From Methanobacterium sp. (GTDB lineage: Archaea; Methanobacteriota; Methanobacteria; Methanobacteriales; Methanobacteriaceae): a stretch of DNA of 6,011 bases. The position numbers were made by a program, and so were the translations under genes. This document shows, one piece after another, positions 1-5,819 of the stretch (positions within the stretch are counted from its first letter, which is position 1; each line of letters begins with the position of its first letter). Below the pieces are notes generated by a model. It ran no database searches and was not told the origin of the DNA. It saw only the letters and a program-made list of their open reading frames with translations. The DNA is taken from positions 1 to 6,011 of the forward strand of contig WASR01000023.1 of NCBI GenBank assembly GCA_009712615.1. Reading direction: 5' to 3'.

Positions 1-255
1 TATATACTTAAGGATAACCTCCTTAAGAAGGGAGTAAATTATAACCAGATATCCCAATATCCTCAAGAATACAACCGAGATATTTTGGCTTGAAAGTCCC
101 ATCATCACTTCCACATATGAAAGTGCAAACATCGCAAATCCAAGTGCTACATAAAGAGCAAGAACATATTGTTTGCGTTTAAATGCCATTAATCCTAAAA
201 TAACAATGATTAAATCGAAACACAGGTTTAAAGTAGTTGTAACATCGAAGGCCAT
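1..255 (-). CDS. Small multi-helix membrane protein, N-terminal part (runs off the left edge)
   Basis: An open frame on the minus strand starts at the ATG at 255-253 and stays open for 85 codons to the window edge, so the C-terminus is missing. The product begins MAFDVTTTLNLCFDLIIV. It shows three hydrophobic segments at about residues 8-24, 30-50 and 60-80, separated by a basic loop (KRKQ, about 26-29) and a short polar loop (GLSSQN). A Shine-Dalgarno-like GGGGAT at 269-264 sits 8 nt before the ATG and supports this start. The gene is divergent from the hydrolase at 501. Three-helix proteins of this shape occur in archaea as free-standing proteins or as membrane modules ahead of signalling domains. 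Which applies cannot be told, because the rest lies outside the window. Function is unknown. I am fairly sure it is coding and not sure of the family. Confidence 0.75.
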   Translation of the reverse strand, partial: MAFDVTTTLNLCFDLIIVILGLMAFKRKQYVLALYVALGFAMFALSYVEVMMGLSSQNISVVFLRILGYLVIIYSLLKEVILKYI

Positions 256-318
256 AAATTTTTATCCCCATTGAATTTAATATTTTCATTTCTATTCTTG
301 ATTATGGTATGTCATGTT

Positions 319-330
319 CTAAATATTTAG
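319..330. promoter_or_regulatory. Perfect 12-bp AT-rich palindrome in the divergent intergenic region
   Basis: CTAAATATTTAG reads the same on both strands. It lies 64 bp upstream of the leftward membrane-protein start and about 170 bp upstream of the rightward hydrolase. It could be a TATA element, best placed for the leftward gene, or a small operator. A related TATTTAGT recurs at 354-361. The rest of 256-486 shows no convincing gene. Confidence 0.3.
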
Positions 331-486
331 TTCCATCTGCCAAATCCACCAAGTATTTAGTACATCGGGATTACTGAGTGGCTCTTTATTCAATGCTGTT
401 CAAATTTATTGATCATGAAAAGTTATTTCAATCTGTTAACACTTACTAATACACCTTGAATAAATTGGTTTGTTATCAACAGGTTT

Positions 487-492
487 AGGAGG
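487..492 (+). promoter_or_regulatory. Strong Shine-Dalgarno site that decides the hydrolase start
   Basis: AGGAGG is an excellent match to the archaeal anti-Shine-Dalgarno sequence. It lies only 2 nt before the TTG at 495 but 8 nt before the TTG at 501. The second spacing is the normal one, so translation most likely starts at 501. Confidence 0.75.
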
Positions 493-500
493 AATTGATT

Positions 501-1226
501 TTGAAGATAGATGAAGGAATTGTGATGCTGGAAGTTGCCGGCACTGTTCCAGGCATGTTTATTTACCCAACTGTCATGTGGGACTCAGAAAACATGGTGC
601 TCGTGGATGTTGGATATGGGGGACAGTTAGATGCACTTAAATATGCATTTAATAAGGAAGGAATTGAGTTTAACAAGATAAACAAGGTAATTATAACCCA
701 TCAGGATCTAGATCACTTCGGTGGACTCGCAGATATGATTGAAGCATCGCATCATCCAATCGAGGTCCTGGCCCATGAAGAGGATAAACCCTACCTTCAG
801 GGAGATAAACCCCTTGTAAGGTTAAATGCAAACTTTTTAAATTCCCTACCGGAAGATAGAAGAGAAATGATTAAAAAAATGGCTGAAAATTTCAAAAAAG
901 TTGAAGTGAACACAACACTGGTTGATGATCAAAAATTAGACTATGCTGGAGGCATAACAGTCATACACACACCAGGACACACACCCGGACATATCTGCAT
1001 GTACCATCATCCGAGTAAAACTTTGATTGTTGGTGATGCAATGAACATCACCGATGGAAAATTGCAGGGTCCAAGGAAAGATATCCTATCAAAGGAAGAC
1101 TACACATTGGCATTGAAATCTCTTGAAAAATTACAGAAATTCGATGCAAAAAATATAATCACCTACCATGGCGGCCTATACAGAAATATAAAACACCAAA
1201 CAATTGACAGCCTGATAAAAGATTAA
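501..1226 (+). CDS. Metallo-beta-lactamase-fold metal-dependent hydrolase
   Basis: This is a soluble 241-residue protein (TTG start at 501; two residues longer if 495 is used) with the metallo-beta-lactamase fold along its whole length. Visible motifs are an N-terminal strand ending LVDVGYG (about 34-40), the metal motif THQDLDHFGG (66-75), HTPGHTPGH (156-164) with His164 as expected ligand, the bridging Asp179 in VGDAM, and His223 in TYHGG. These are the five conserved positions of the superfamily, so a dinuclear metal hydrolase is expected. The third position of the usual HxHxDH motif is Asp, a variant seen in many uncharacterised bacterial and archaeal members. There is no signal peptide or membrane helix, so it should be cytoplasmic. 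The substrate cannot be read from sequence; glyoxalase-II-like thioesters or lactones are only family possibilities. It appears monocistronic, with a weak TATA-like stretch near 445-453 and a T-run after the stop. Confidence 0.93.
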   Translation: MKIDEGIVMLEVAGTVPGMFIYPTVMWDSENMVLVDVGYGGQLDALKYAFNKEGIEFNKINKVIITHQDLDHFGGLADMIEASHHPIEVLAHEEDKPYLQGDKPLVRLNANFLNSLPEDRREMIKKMAENFKKVEVNTTLVDDQKLDYAGGITVIHTPGHTPGHICMYHHPSKTLIVGDAMNITDGKLQGPRKDILSKEDYTLALKSLEKLQKFDAKNIITYHGGLYRNIKHQTIDSLIKD

Positions 1227-1241
1227 TCATAATATTTACAA

Positions 1242-1247
1242 TTTTTT
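1242..1247 (+). terminator. T-run, probable archaeal terminator of the hydrolase gene
   Basis: Six consecutive T lie 15 nt after the TAA at 1224-1226, with no stable hairpin before them. Archaeal RNA polymerase often terminates at such oligo-T stretches. Confidence 0.4.
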
Positions 1248-1288
1248 CACAAAATCGATTGATTGCAAAATGGGAAGTAGGGATGATC

Positions 1289-1305
1289 GATGTGAAACTC
1301 ACATC
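1289..1305. repeat. Perfect short inverted repeat GATGTGA-AAC-TCACATC
   Basis: Seven-base arms (1289-1295 and 1299-1305) surround a 3-nt centre. It lies in the 218-bp gap between the metallo-beta-lactamase and DUF457 genes. It could be a regulator-binding site or an RNA hairpin. No T-run follows directly, so it does not look like an intrinsic terminator. Confidence 0.45.
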
Positions 1306-1328
1306 TGTACTTACCTTTCTTTATCAAT

Positions 1329-1373
1329 GTTGCATTAAAATTCTTGAGATGAATAATAACTATTTAATGCAAC
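1329..1373. repeat. Perfect 11-bp inverted repeat, 23-bp spacer
   Basis: GTTGCATTAAA at 1329-1339 is exactly complementary in inverse orientation to TTTAATGCAAC at 1363-1373. The arm centres are 34 bp apart, roughly three helical turns, so two half-sites would face the same side of DNA. It lies about 30 bp upstream of the TATA-like box of the DUF457 gene. Candidate roles are a two-site operator or, if transcribed, a stem-loop. Confidence 0.5.
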
Positions 1374-1401
1374 GAAAAGAATAAGTTCAAATTATCCCAA
1401 G

Positions 1402-1409
1402 GTAATATA
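1402..1409 (+). promoter_or_regulatory. TATA-like box for the DUF457 gene
   Basis: GTAATATA is centred about 24 nt upstream of position 1430, which places the expected transcription start at or very near the first possible ATG. The mRNA would then be leaderless from 1430, or have a roughly 15-nt leader if translation begins at 1445. Confidence 0.35.
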
Positions 1410-1431
1410 CATCTAAAAATCAAGTTATAAT

Positions 1432-1437
1432 GGCGGT
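1432..1437 (+). promoter_or_regulatory. Weak Shine-Dalgarno-like site favouring the ATG at 1445
   Basis: GGCGGT ends 7 nt before the ATG at 1445 and overlaps the earlier in-frame ATG at 1430, which has no such site upstream. This favours 1445. The choice stays open because the TATA-like box at 1402-1409 would also fit a leaderless start at 1430. Confidence 0.4.
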
Positions 1438-1444
1438 AAATATC

Positions 1445-2386
1445 ATGGACCTGTTTACACATTTTTTAGTGCCTTATATCATTCTCTATGCCCTTAAAAG
1501 TAAGAACAAACTTGCAGGGGCTTTTGGTGGTATTTCACCCGATTTTGACACCATATTTATCGCCTGGATAGGGCTTTTGTCCCCAAATTTTTTCATATTC
1601 TCCCACAGGGGAATTACCCATTCATTTATATTTGGTTTTGTAACATCAACCCTGTTTCTATATGTGATATCACGAAAACAGGTGAATGAATTCATTGGCA
1701 ACCTTATAAGAAGAGATATTTCGGTAAAATTTACCAAAACAACGATTGCTATCGCATATTTTGGTGTTTTAACACATCTTTTCCTCGATTATTTAACAAC
1801 CCTAGGAATACCTTTATTCTTCCCATTTTCGATTACTAGGTACGCTTTAAATCTTTATCAATCATTAGATGCCTTAACAATTGTAATTGCTTTGATTGTA
1901 CTCATCATCATTTATCTCAGGGTGGATGCTAAATATAAAAAGGCTGCCATGGCCATTTTCATGATAATTTTAATTGCCTTTGGAGGTGTGAGGGGCTACG
2001 AAAAAATCAACATCATGGATCATGAAACACCCACTTTGTATGGTAACTACTCAGAACTTGATGTGTATCCAACCAACGATATTTTCGTATGGAATGTGGT
2101 GAAACACAACCCTGAAAACACTAGTTTTGCTGTGTCTGTTTACAATGGGTGGTACAACAACCAGTCCAATGTAAATTATTATTCAAGCCCGTTGATTAGT
2201 GGTGGAGATTATAATGCAGGCATTAGGGCCATAAAAATAGCTGACAACTATCCTTCTGTTAAACAATTCAAATGGAATAATTTCTATGCACTTGAAAATG
2301 CCAGTTACAATGGGAACAGTTGGGATATTAACTACTACACAATAGTCAATAGTTACACAAAAAACAACATAACAGTTACAGTTTAA
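1445..2386 (+). CDS. YdjM/DUF457-family membrane-bound metal-dependent hydrolase
   Basis: The product has 313 residues from the ATG at 1445, or 318 from the alternative ATG at 1430. The N-terminal half matches the DUF457 (LexA-binding, YdjM-type) membrane family: MDLFTHFLVP with His6, GGISPDFD with Asp33 and Asp35, SHRGITHS with His54 and His59, and THLFLDYLTT with His111 and Asp115. These His and Asp residues are the presumed metal ligands. Hydrophobic segments lie near 7-19, 36-52, 58-75, 99-128, 144-158 and 167-182. A tail of about 130 residues follows, rich in Asn, Tyr and Ser, with a VYPTNDIFVW segment resembling the conserved Pro/Trp region after the membrane part in YfhP-like relatives. 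The tail carries five N-x-S/T sequons, which suggests it faces outside. The biochemical activity of this family is poorly established; 'hydrolase' rests on the metal-ligand pattern. The gene is convergent with the HEAT-repeat gene, 32 bp away. Confidence 0.9.
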   Translation: MDLFTHFLVPYIILYALKSKNKLAGAFGGISPDFDTIFIAWIGLLSPNFFIFSHRGITHSFIFGFVTSTLFLYVISRKQVNEFIGNLIRRDISVKFTKTTIAIAYFGVLTHLFLDYLTTLGIPLFFPFSITRYALNLYQSLDALTIVIALIVLIIIYLRVDAKYKKAAMAIFMIILIAFGGVRGYEKINIMDHETPTLYGNYSELDVYPTNDIFVWNVVKHNPENTSFAVSVYNGWYNNQSNVNYYSSPLISGGDYNAGIRAIKIADNYPSVKQFKWNNFYALENASYNGNSWDINYYTIVNSYTKNNITVTV

Positions 2387-2418
2387 AATAATAATGTTTG
2401 TGTTAAAATCTTCTTTTC

Positions 2419-3246
2419 TTAGTTTCTTTTTAGGGTTAGATCTTTCAGTATCCCCTCGTATGCAAGTTGTACTTCATGATTTTCTGTTTCAAAGTTTTCA
2501 ACGAAGTTTCCGAGTTGGTTGTTGCAGATACCTATTTTTCCAATGCTCCTTAGTATTTCCCATTGAATTGGAGGTTTAATTTCATGTTTTAACATTTCCA
2601 TGAGCACATCAAATGCCTTCCTATTTTTTTGAAATCCGCTCAATGCCCTTACACATTTCCAGAGCAGAACATCGTTGTCTTGATTGCCGGTGTTTTCAAA
2701 GGTTGTTTGTATGATTGCATCAGCTGCTGATTGGTCCTGAGTTTTGTAGGTTATCCCTCCGACAGCATCCACTGCTTGTTCCTTTTTAAAAACATCGTGG
2801 TCACCTGTGATTGTATGGATGAGGTAGGGTAGTGCAGGTCTGCCTACCTTCACAATTGTTCTGGCTGCAAGGTCCCGTTGTAATGGAAAGCTCTTCTTTT
2901 TGAAATATTTGGAAGGCAGCTCCTTTTCTTGGTTGTTTCCTATCACTCCTAAAAGTTCAATTAGATTTGGAACTGCAATTTCACCCATTTTTCCCAATGA
3001 TTCTGACATTGCAATTATGGAATAGAGGGCCTTCTCATACTTCATTGCACCACATAAAATGGCCACATTATTTAAATTTGGTGTTCTACATAAAATTTTC
3101 GCAGCTGCTGTCCTTTTTTGTGGATTTTCATCCTTCAACATTAAGACTAAAGTTTCATCAGATAATTTGTTATATTGTGAAAGATCCTCATCTGTAATCT
3201 GTCCCCTTCTTTCACGGTTTACCTGTTTAATTTTTGATTGATCCAT
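2419..3246 (-). CDS. HEAT-repeat protein of unknown function
   Basis: This is a soluble 275-residue protein made almost wholly of paired alpha helices in the HEAT/PBS-lyase-repeat style. Repeats can be read at about 29-54 (SDETLVLMLKDENPQKRTAA), 72-101 (SLGKMGEIAVPNLIELL), 123-148 (ARTIVKVGRPALPYLI), 152-181, 190-220 and 224-250. The third repeat has the hallmark 'G.pAlP.Li' turn and the second a close variant of it. The first 25 residues are charged and probably flexible. There is no catalytic motif, signal peptide or membrane helix, so a cytoplasmic protein-binding scaffold is the reasonable inference. It is divergent from marR (189 bp apart) and could share control with it. The ATG at 3246 has only a weak Shine-Dalgarno (GAGTTG). 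A TATA-like box lies about 95 bp upstream. HEAT arrays also occur in phycobilisome-lyase-type and PP2A-like scaffolds, but nothing here points to either. Confidence 0.9.
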   Translation of the reverse strand: MDQSKIKQVNRERRGQITDEDLSQYNKLSDETLVLMLKDENPQKRTAAAKILCRTPNLNNVAILCGAMKYEKALYSIIAMSESLGKMGEIAVPNLIELLGVIGNNQEKELPSKYFKKKSFPLQRDLAARTIVKVGRPALPYLIHTITGDHDVFKKEQAVDAVGGITYKTQDQSAADAIIQTTFENTGNQDNDVLLWKCVRALSGFQKNRKAFDVLMEMLKHEIKPPIQWEILRSIGKIGICNNQLGNFVENFETENHEVQLAYEGILKDLTLKRN

Positions 3247-3339
3247 TTATTTTCAACTCAGTTTGTATTTTCTTGTTTTGACTTATTAAAATGAGTATTT
3301 CACAAACCATCTGCATATTATTGGTGAAAATTCTGATGG

Positions 3340-3352
3340 TATAATTTTTTTT
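3340..3352 (-). promoter_or_regulatory. TATA-like box for the HEAT-repeat gene
   Basis: On the minus strand this reads eight A followed by TTATA, close to the archaeal A-rich BRE plus TATA layout. The expected start is near 3318, giving a leader of about 70 nt before the ATG at 3246. Confidence 0.4.
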
Positions 3353-3375
3353 AGAAGTGATATTTTGAAAAACCC

Positions 3376-3386
3376 AATATTATATT
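3376..3386 (+). promoter_or_regulatory. TATA-like box for the marR-MFS operon
   Basis: AATATTATATT is preceded by an A-rich, BRE-like GAAAAACCC. A start about 25 nt downstream (near 3406) would leave a leader of roughly 30 nt containing the AGGGTG Shine-Dalgarno at 3423-3428, which lies 7 nt before the ATG at 3436. Confidence 0.45.
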
Positions 3387-3400
3387 AAGAGTCACAGATA

Positions 3401-3419
3401 TAAATCGGATCACGATATA
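3401..3419. promoter_or_regulatory. Candidate MarR operator (imperfect inverted repeat)
   Basis: TAAATCG (3401-3407) and CGATATA (3413-3419) form an inverted repeat with six of seven positions matching around a 5-bp centre. Its size is typical of MarR-family operators. It sits at the expected transcription start of marR, where a bound repressor would block transcription. Assigned by position and symmetry only. Confidence 0.35.
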
Positions 3420-3435
3420 ATTAGGGTGTTAGTTT

Positions 3436-3894
3436 ATGGAAGATGTAAACGAAATAGTGAGATCATGGGAACAGATCAACAAACGTATAAGACTTAAACA
3501 CCGGAAAATCGCACAAAAATATGGTTTTTCCTTTGAACAGTTCCATCTACTCATCGAACTGGATCATCATGATGAAATGACATTTTCATCGGATTCCCTT
3601 CCCCCAACCATTGGAAACATCGCAGATTTTACAGGCAACGCACCACACACCATCTCTGAACGTGTGAAAAGGCTGGAAAAAAAGGGAATGATCCTGAAAA
3701 TTAGAGATGAACAGGATCATAGAATCTGCCGAGTCATGTTGAGCAAGGAAGGGCAGAAGATGATCTCTGAAATTAAAAATGAAGCAGGGAACATTTTCCT
3801 GAATAACGCCTTGAGTAAAATGGATGAAGAATCTTTGGAAAATCTTTTAAATGGTTTGAAAGAATTGGATAAAAACTTGGATTCATTGATCTGA
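3436..3894 (+). CDS. MarR-family winged helix-turn-helix transcriptional regulator
   Basis: The 152 residues are the normal length of a MarR protein. An N-terminal dimerisation helix (about 1-30) is followed by FSFEQFHLLIELD (31-43). The DNA-binding unit has helix TIGNIADFTG (58-67), recognition helix NAPHTISERVKRLEKKGMI (68-86), and a wing with the family motif RDEQDHRICRVMLSKEG (90-106), including Asp91 and Arg96. C-terminal helices 107-152 complete the dimer. Between the second helix and the DNA-binding unit there is a longer than usual acidic, His-containing loop (residues 43-57, DHHDEMTFSSDSLPP). It is first in an operon with the MFS exporter 46 bp downstream, the standard arrangement in which MarR represses an efflux gene until a ligand releases it. 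The ligand cannot be predicted. Confidence 0.95.
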   Translation: MEDVNEIVRSWEQINKRIRLKHRKIAQKYGFSFEQFHLLIELDHHDEMTFSSDSLPPTIGNIADFTGNAPHTISERVKRLEKKGMILKIRDEQDHRICRVMLSKEGQKMISEIKNEAGNIFLNNALSKMDEESLENLLNGLKELDKNLDSLI

Positions 3895-3925
3895 GTTCAA
3901 TAACCATGAATTAACTATAAAATTT

Positions 3926-3933
3926 AAGGGGAA
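3926..3933 (+). promoter_or_regulatory. Shine-Dalgarno site supporting the TTG start of the MFS gene
   Basis: AAGGGGAA ends 7 nt before the TTG at 3941. The nearby ATG at 3948 is out of frame and the frame has no earlier ATG, so TTG is the likely start. Confidence 0.6.
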
Positions 3934-3940
3934 TATTAAT

Positions 3941-5326
3941 TTGAGTAATGAAAAAACTTGTAAACCAGAGCACAGCATTAATAACAGGGTAATTGCACTA
4001 CTCGTTGCAACTTTAGCCTCATTTTTCACACCTTTCATGGCCTCTGCCGTGAACATAGCAATTCCATCCATAGGTTCTAGCTTTGCTGCAGACGTAATCC
4101 TTTTAAGTTGGATTCCAACCGCATTTCTGCTTGCAGCCGCTGTTTTTGCGGTGCCATTTGGAAGAATTGCTGATATCTATGGAATGAAGAAAATATTCAC
4201 CTATGGAATCATCATATTCACAATCGCATCATTTCTCTGCGCAATTGCTCCTTCCATTATATCACTCATAGTATTCAGGATAATGCAGGGTGTGGGTTCT
4301 GCCATGATATTCGTTACAGGGCTTGCAATCGTATCATCAGTATACCCCAGAAATGAACGTGGAAAGGCCATCGGTATAAATGTCTCGAGCGTTTACATAG
4401 GACTAAGTATGGGTCCTGTTTTAGGGGGTCTTCTAACCCAGTACTTTGGATGGAGAAGCATTTTTCTTGTGGTTCTTCCCCTTGGACTGTTGATTATTGC
4501 CCTAACGCTCACCAAACTCAAGGGAGAATGGGCAGAATGTGCAGGGGAATCATTCGACATCCCAGGATCAGTTATTTACAGTGTAGCGCTCGTTGTATTG
4601 ATATACGGTTTTTCAATACTCCCTGGATTGGACGGAATTATAATGGTTTTAGCAGGAGTTGTTGGGCTTTTACTATTTGCAGCATTTGAATTAAGGGTAA
4701 AAAATCCTGTATTTGAGGTCAGACTGTTTAAAAATGTTACTTTCGGTTTCTCAAGCCTTGCTGCACTGATAAATTACAGTTCAACCTTTGCAGTAGTTTT
4801 CCTATTGAGTCTATACCTGCAGTATATCAAGGGCATGGATCCACAGGCAGCAGGTATAATTCTGGTTGCACAACCTGTTGTTATGGCAATAACATCTCCA
4901 ATAGCAGGACGCCTTTCAGATAAATTTTCCCCGGGTATAATTGCCACAATTGGAATGGCCATCACAGCAATAAGCCTTTTCTGCTTCACATTCTTAAGCA
5001 GTTCAACAAGTATTGAGTACATTGTAATTGTTTTACTTGTACTTGGATTTGGTCTGGGTCTTTTCTCATCTCCAAACACCAATGCAATCATGGGATCTGT
5101 TGAAAAGAAATTTTACGGCATCGCATCTGCAACTGTTGGTACCATGCGTTTAATTGGGCAGATGCTCAGTATGGGAATTGCCATACTGGTATTCTCACTT
5201 TTCATTGGAAATGTTGTTATAGAACCTTCCAACTATCCTGCACTCCTTTCCAGTGTGAATACAGTATTCATGATCTGCGCAGGCCTATCCTTTGTTGGAA
5301 TATTCGCTTCCTACATCAGAAAATAA
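3941..5326 (+). CDS. MFS transporter, DHA2 (14-helix drug/H+ antiporter) type
   Basis: The product is a 461-residue integral membrane protein. About 14 hydrophobic segments can be read, near 15-40, 52-73, 84-102, 105-130, 141-163, 170-189, 207-227, 231-249, 267-290, 299-320, 331-353, 357-378, 392-422 and 438-458. The antiporter signatures are present: motif A FGRIADIYGMKK (73-84), motif B RIMQGVGSA (113-121) with Arg113, and motif C GLSMGPVLGG (154-163), which marks exporters of the DHA1/DHA2 groups. SWIPTAFLLAAA before motif A is typical of the EmrB/QacA group. A second motif-A-like loop, GRLSDKFS, is at 323-330. The expected role is proton-driven export of a toxic organic compound or antibiotic across the cytoplasmic membrane. 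The start is TTG. It shares an operon with marR and probably has no separate promoter, although CTATAAAATTT at 3915-3925 is TATA-like. The substrate is unknown. Confidence 0.95.
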   Translation: MSNEKTCKPEHSINNRVIALLVATLASFFTPFMASAVNIAIPSIGSSFAADVILLSWIPTAFLLAAAVFAVPFGRIADIYGMKKIFTYGIIIFTIASFLCAIAPSIISLIVFRIMQGVGSAMIFVTGLAIVSSVYPRNERGKAIGINVSSVYIGLSMGPVLGGLLTQYFGWRSIFLVVLPLGLLIIALTLTKLKGEWAECAGESFDIPGSVIYSVALVVLIYGFSILPGLDGIIMVLAGVVGLLLFAAFELRVKNPVFEVRLFKNVTFGFSSLAALINYSSTFAVVFLLSLYLQYIKGMDPQAAGIILVAQPVVMAITSPIAGRLSDKFSPGIIATIGMAITAISLFCFTFLSSSTSIEYIVIVLLVLGFGLGLFSSPNTNAIMGSVEKKFYGIASATVGTMRLIGQMLSMGIAILVFSLFIGNVVIEPSNYPALLSSVNTVFMICAGLSFVGIFASYIRK

Positions 5327-5377
5327 CAAATAGGGTTGTAAATAATGGAATTGATGGGTTAAAATCTAGCCTCTCAA

Positions 5378-5400
5378 TTTTTTTCCAACTATTTTTATTT
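5378..5400 (+). terminator. T-rich terminator region after the MFS gene
   Basis: A run of seven T (5378-5384) and a second T-rich block (5392-5400) follow the MFS stop by 50-75 nt, in the gap before the convergent nikR-like gene. There is no strong hairpin, which fits oligo-T termination in archaea. Confidence 0.4.
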
Positions 5401-5424
5401 AATTGAAATCAGGGACCTAAATGT

Positions 5425-5808
5425 CTAAATTGTTATGAGTCTTACATAATCTATTTTTCTCGTGGTTTGAAACATTTTTGTCAGGGTGTGCATTCTTTGG
5501 GCATCTCCTTCGAGTATGAAGAGTTCCAGACATTTATCTTCCTTGAGATGGTTGTGTATCTGTGTTCCGATAATGTCTTCAAAATCGTGCTTAATTTCTG
5601 TGACCTTATCTTCAGATTCTTGTTTATGTATCAAAATGAGTATTGAATTTATGTTTCCCTCAAGATTTTTTTTATCTTGATTATCAGCAATTAACATGCG
5701 TGCACTTGCCCTGATAACATCAGACCTGCCAGAGAATCCTGTTTCATCTTTGAGCTGATCAATCTCTTTAAGCAACTGTTCACTTAGGGATATGCTGATG
5801 ATTGTCAT
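5425..5808 (-). CDS. nikR: NikR-family nickel-responsive transcriptional regulator
   Basis: The protein has 127 residues, slightly shorter than E. coli NikR (133). Residues 1-42 form a ribbon-helix-helix DNA-binding domain: strand MTIISISLS, helix [16 protein letters not shown], turn FSGRSD, then helix [12 protein letters not shown]. The rest is the ACT-like nickel-binding and tetramerisation domain. His74, His85, His87 and Cys93 (EIKHDF, TQIHNH, DKCLE) have the same spacing (11, 2, 6) as the E. coli high-affinity ligands His76, His87, His89 and Cys95, so nickel sensing is well supported. Position 3, an Arg that contacts DNA in E. coli NikR, is Ile here. In the known family, Ni-NikR represses nickel uptake genes and may control other nickel genes. 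No such target is in the window, and the convergent MFS exporter is not an obvious one. No Shine-Dalgarno precedes the ATG, and an in-frame stop (TGA) lies two codons upstream, which fixes the start. Confidence 0.93.
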   Translation of the reverse strand: MTIISISLSEQLLKEIDQLKDETGFSGRSDVIRASARMLIADNQDKKNLEGNINSILILIHKQESEDKVTEIKHDFEDIIGTQIHNHLKEDKCLELFILEGDAQRMHTLTKMFQTTRKIDYVRLITI

Positions 5809-5819
5809 GGGAAATCATT

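Noticed and set aside
1280..1310. Possible C/D-box small RNA (ATGATC resembles box C)
   Set aside because: No exact box C, no paired C'/D' and D boxes at the required spacing.
1486..1737. 83-codon minus-strand open frame
   Set aside because: It lies wholly inside the DUF457 gene on the opposite strand. Its product has no family motif, while the plus frame has clear metal-ligand motifs.
2394..2579. 61-codon plus-strand open frame
   Set aside because: Antisense to the end of the HEAT-repeat gene, with no ribosome site and a low-complexity start.
2967..3241. Two overlapping plus-strand open frames (2967-3197 and 3059-3241)
   Set aside because: Both are antisense shadows of the HEAT-repeat gene, whose repeats are well formed.
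3883..4071. 62-codon minus-strand open frame at the marR-MFS junction
   Set aside because: Overlaps the end of marR and the start of the exporter on the opposite strand; no supporting motif.
4450..5091. Open frames 4450-4689 (+) and 4774-5091 (-)
   Set aside because: Both are internal to the MFS gene, whose frame is secured by motifs A, B and C and regular membrane helices.
5486..5680. 64-codon plus-strand open frame
   Set aside because: Antisense to the NikR gene, whose metal ligands are precisely placed.
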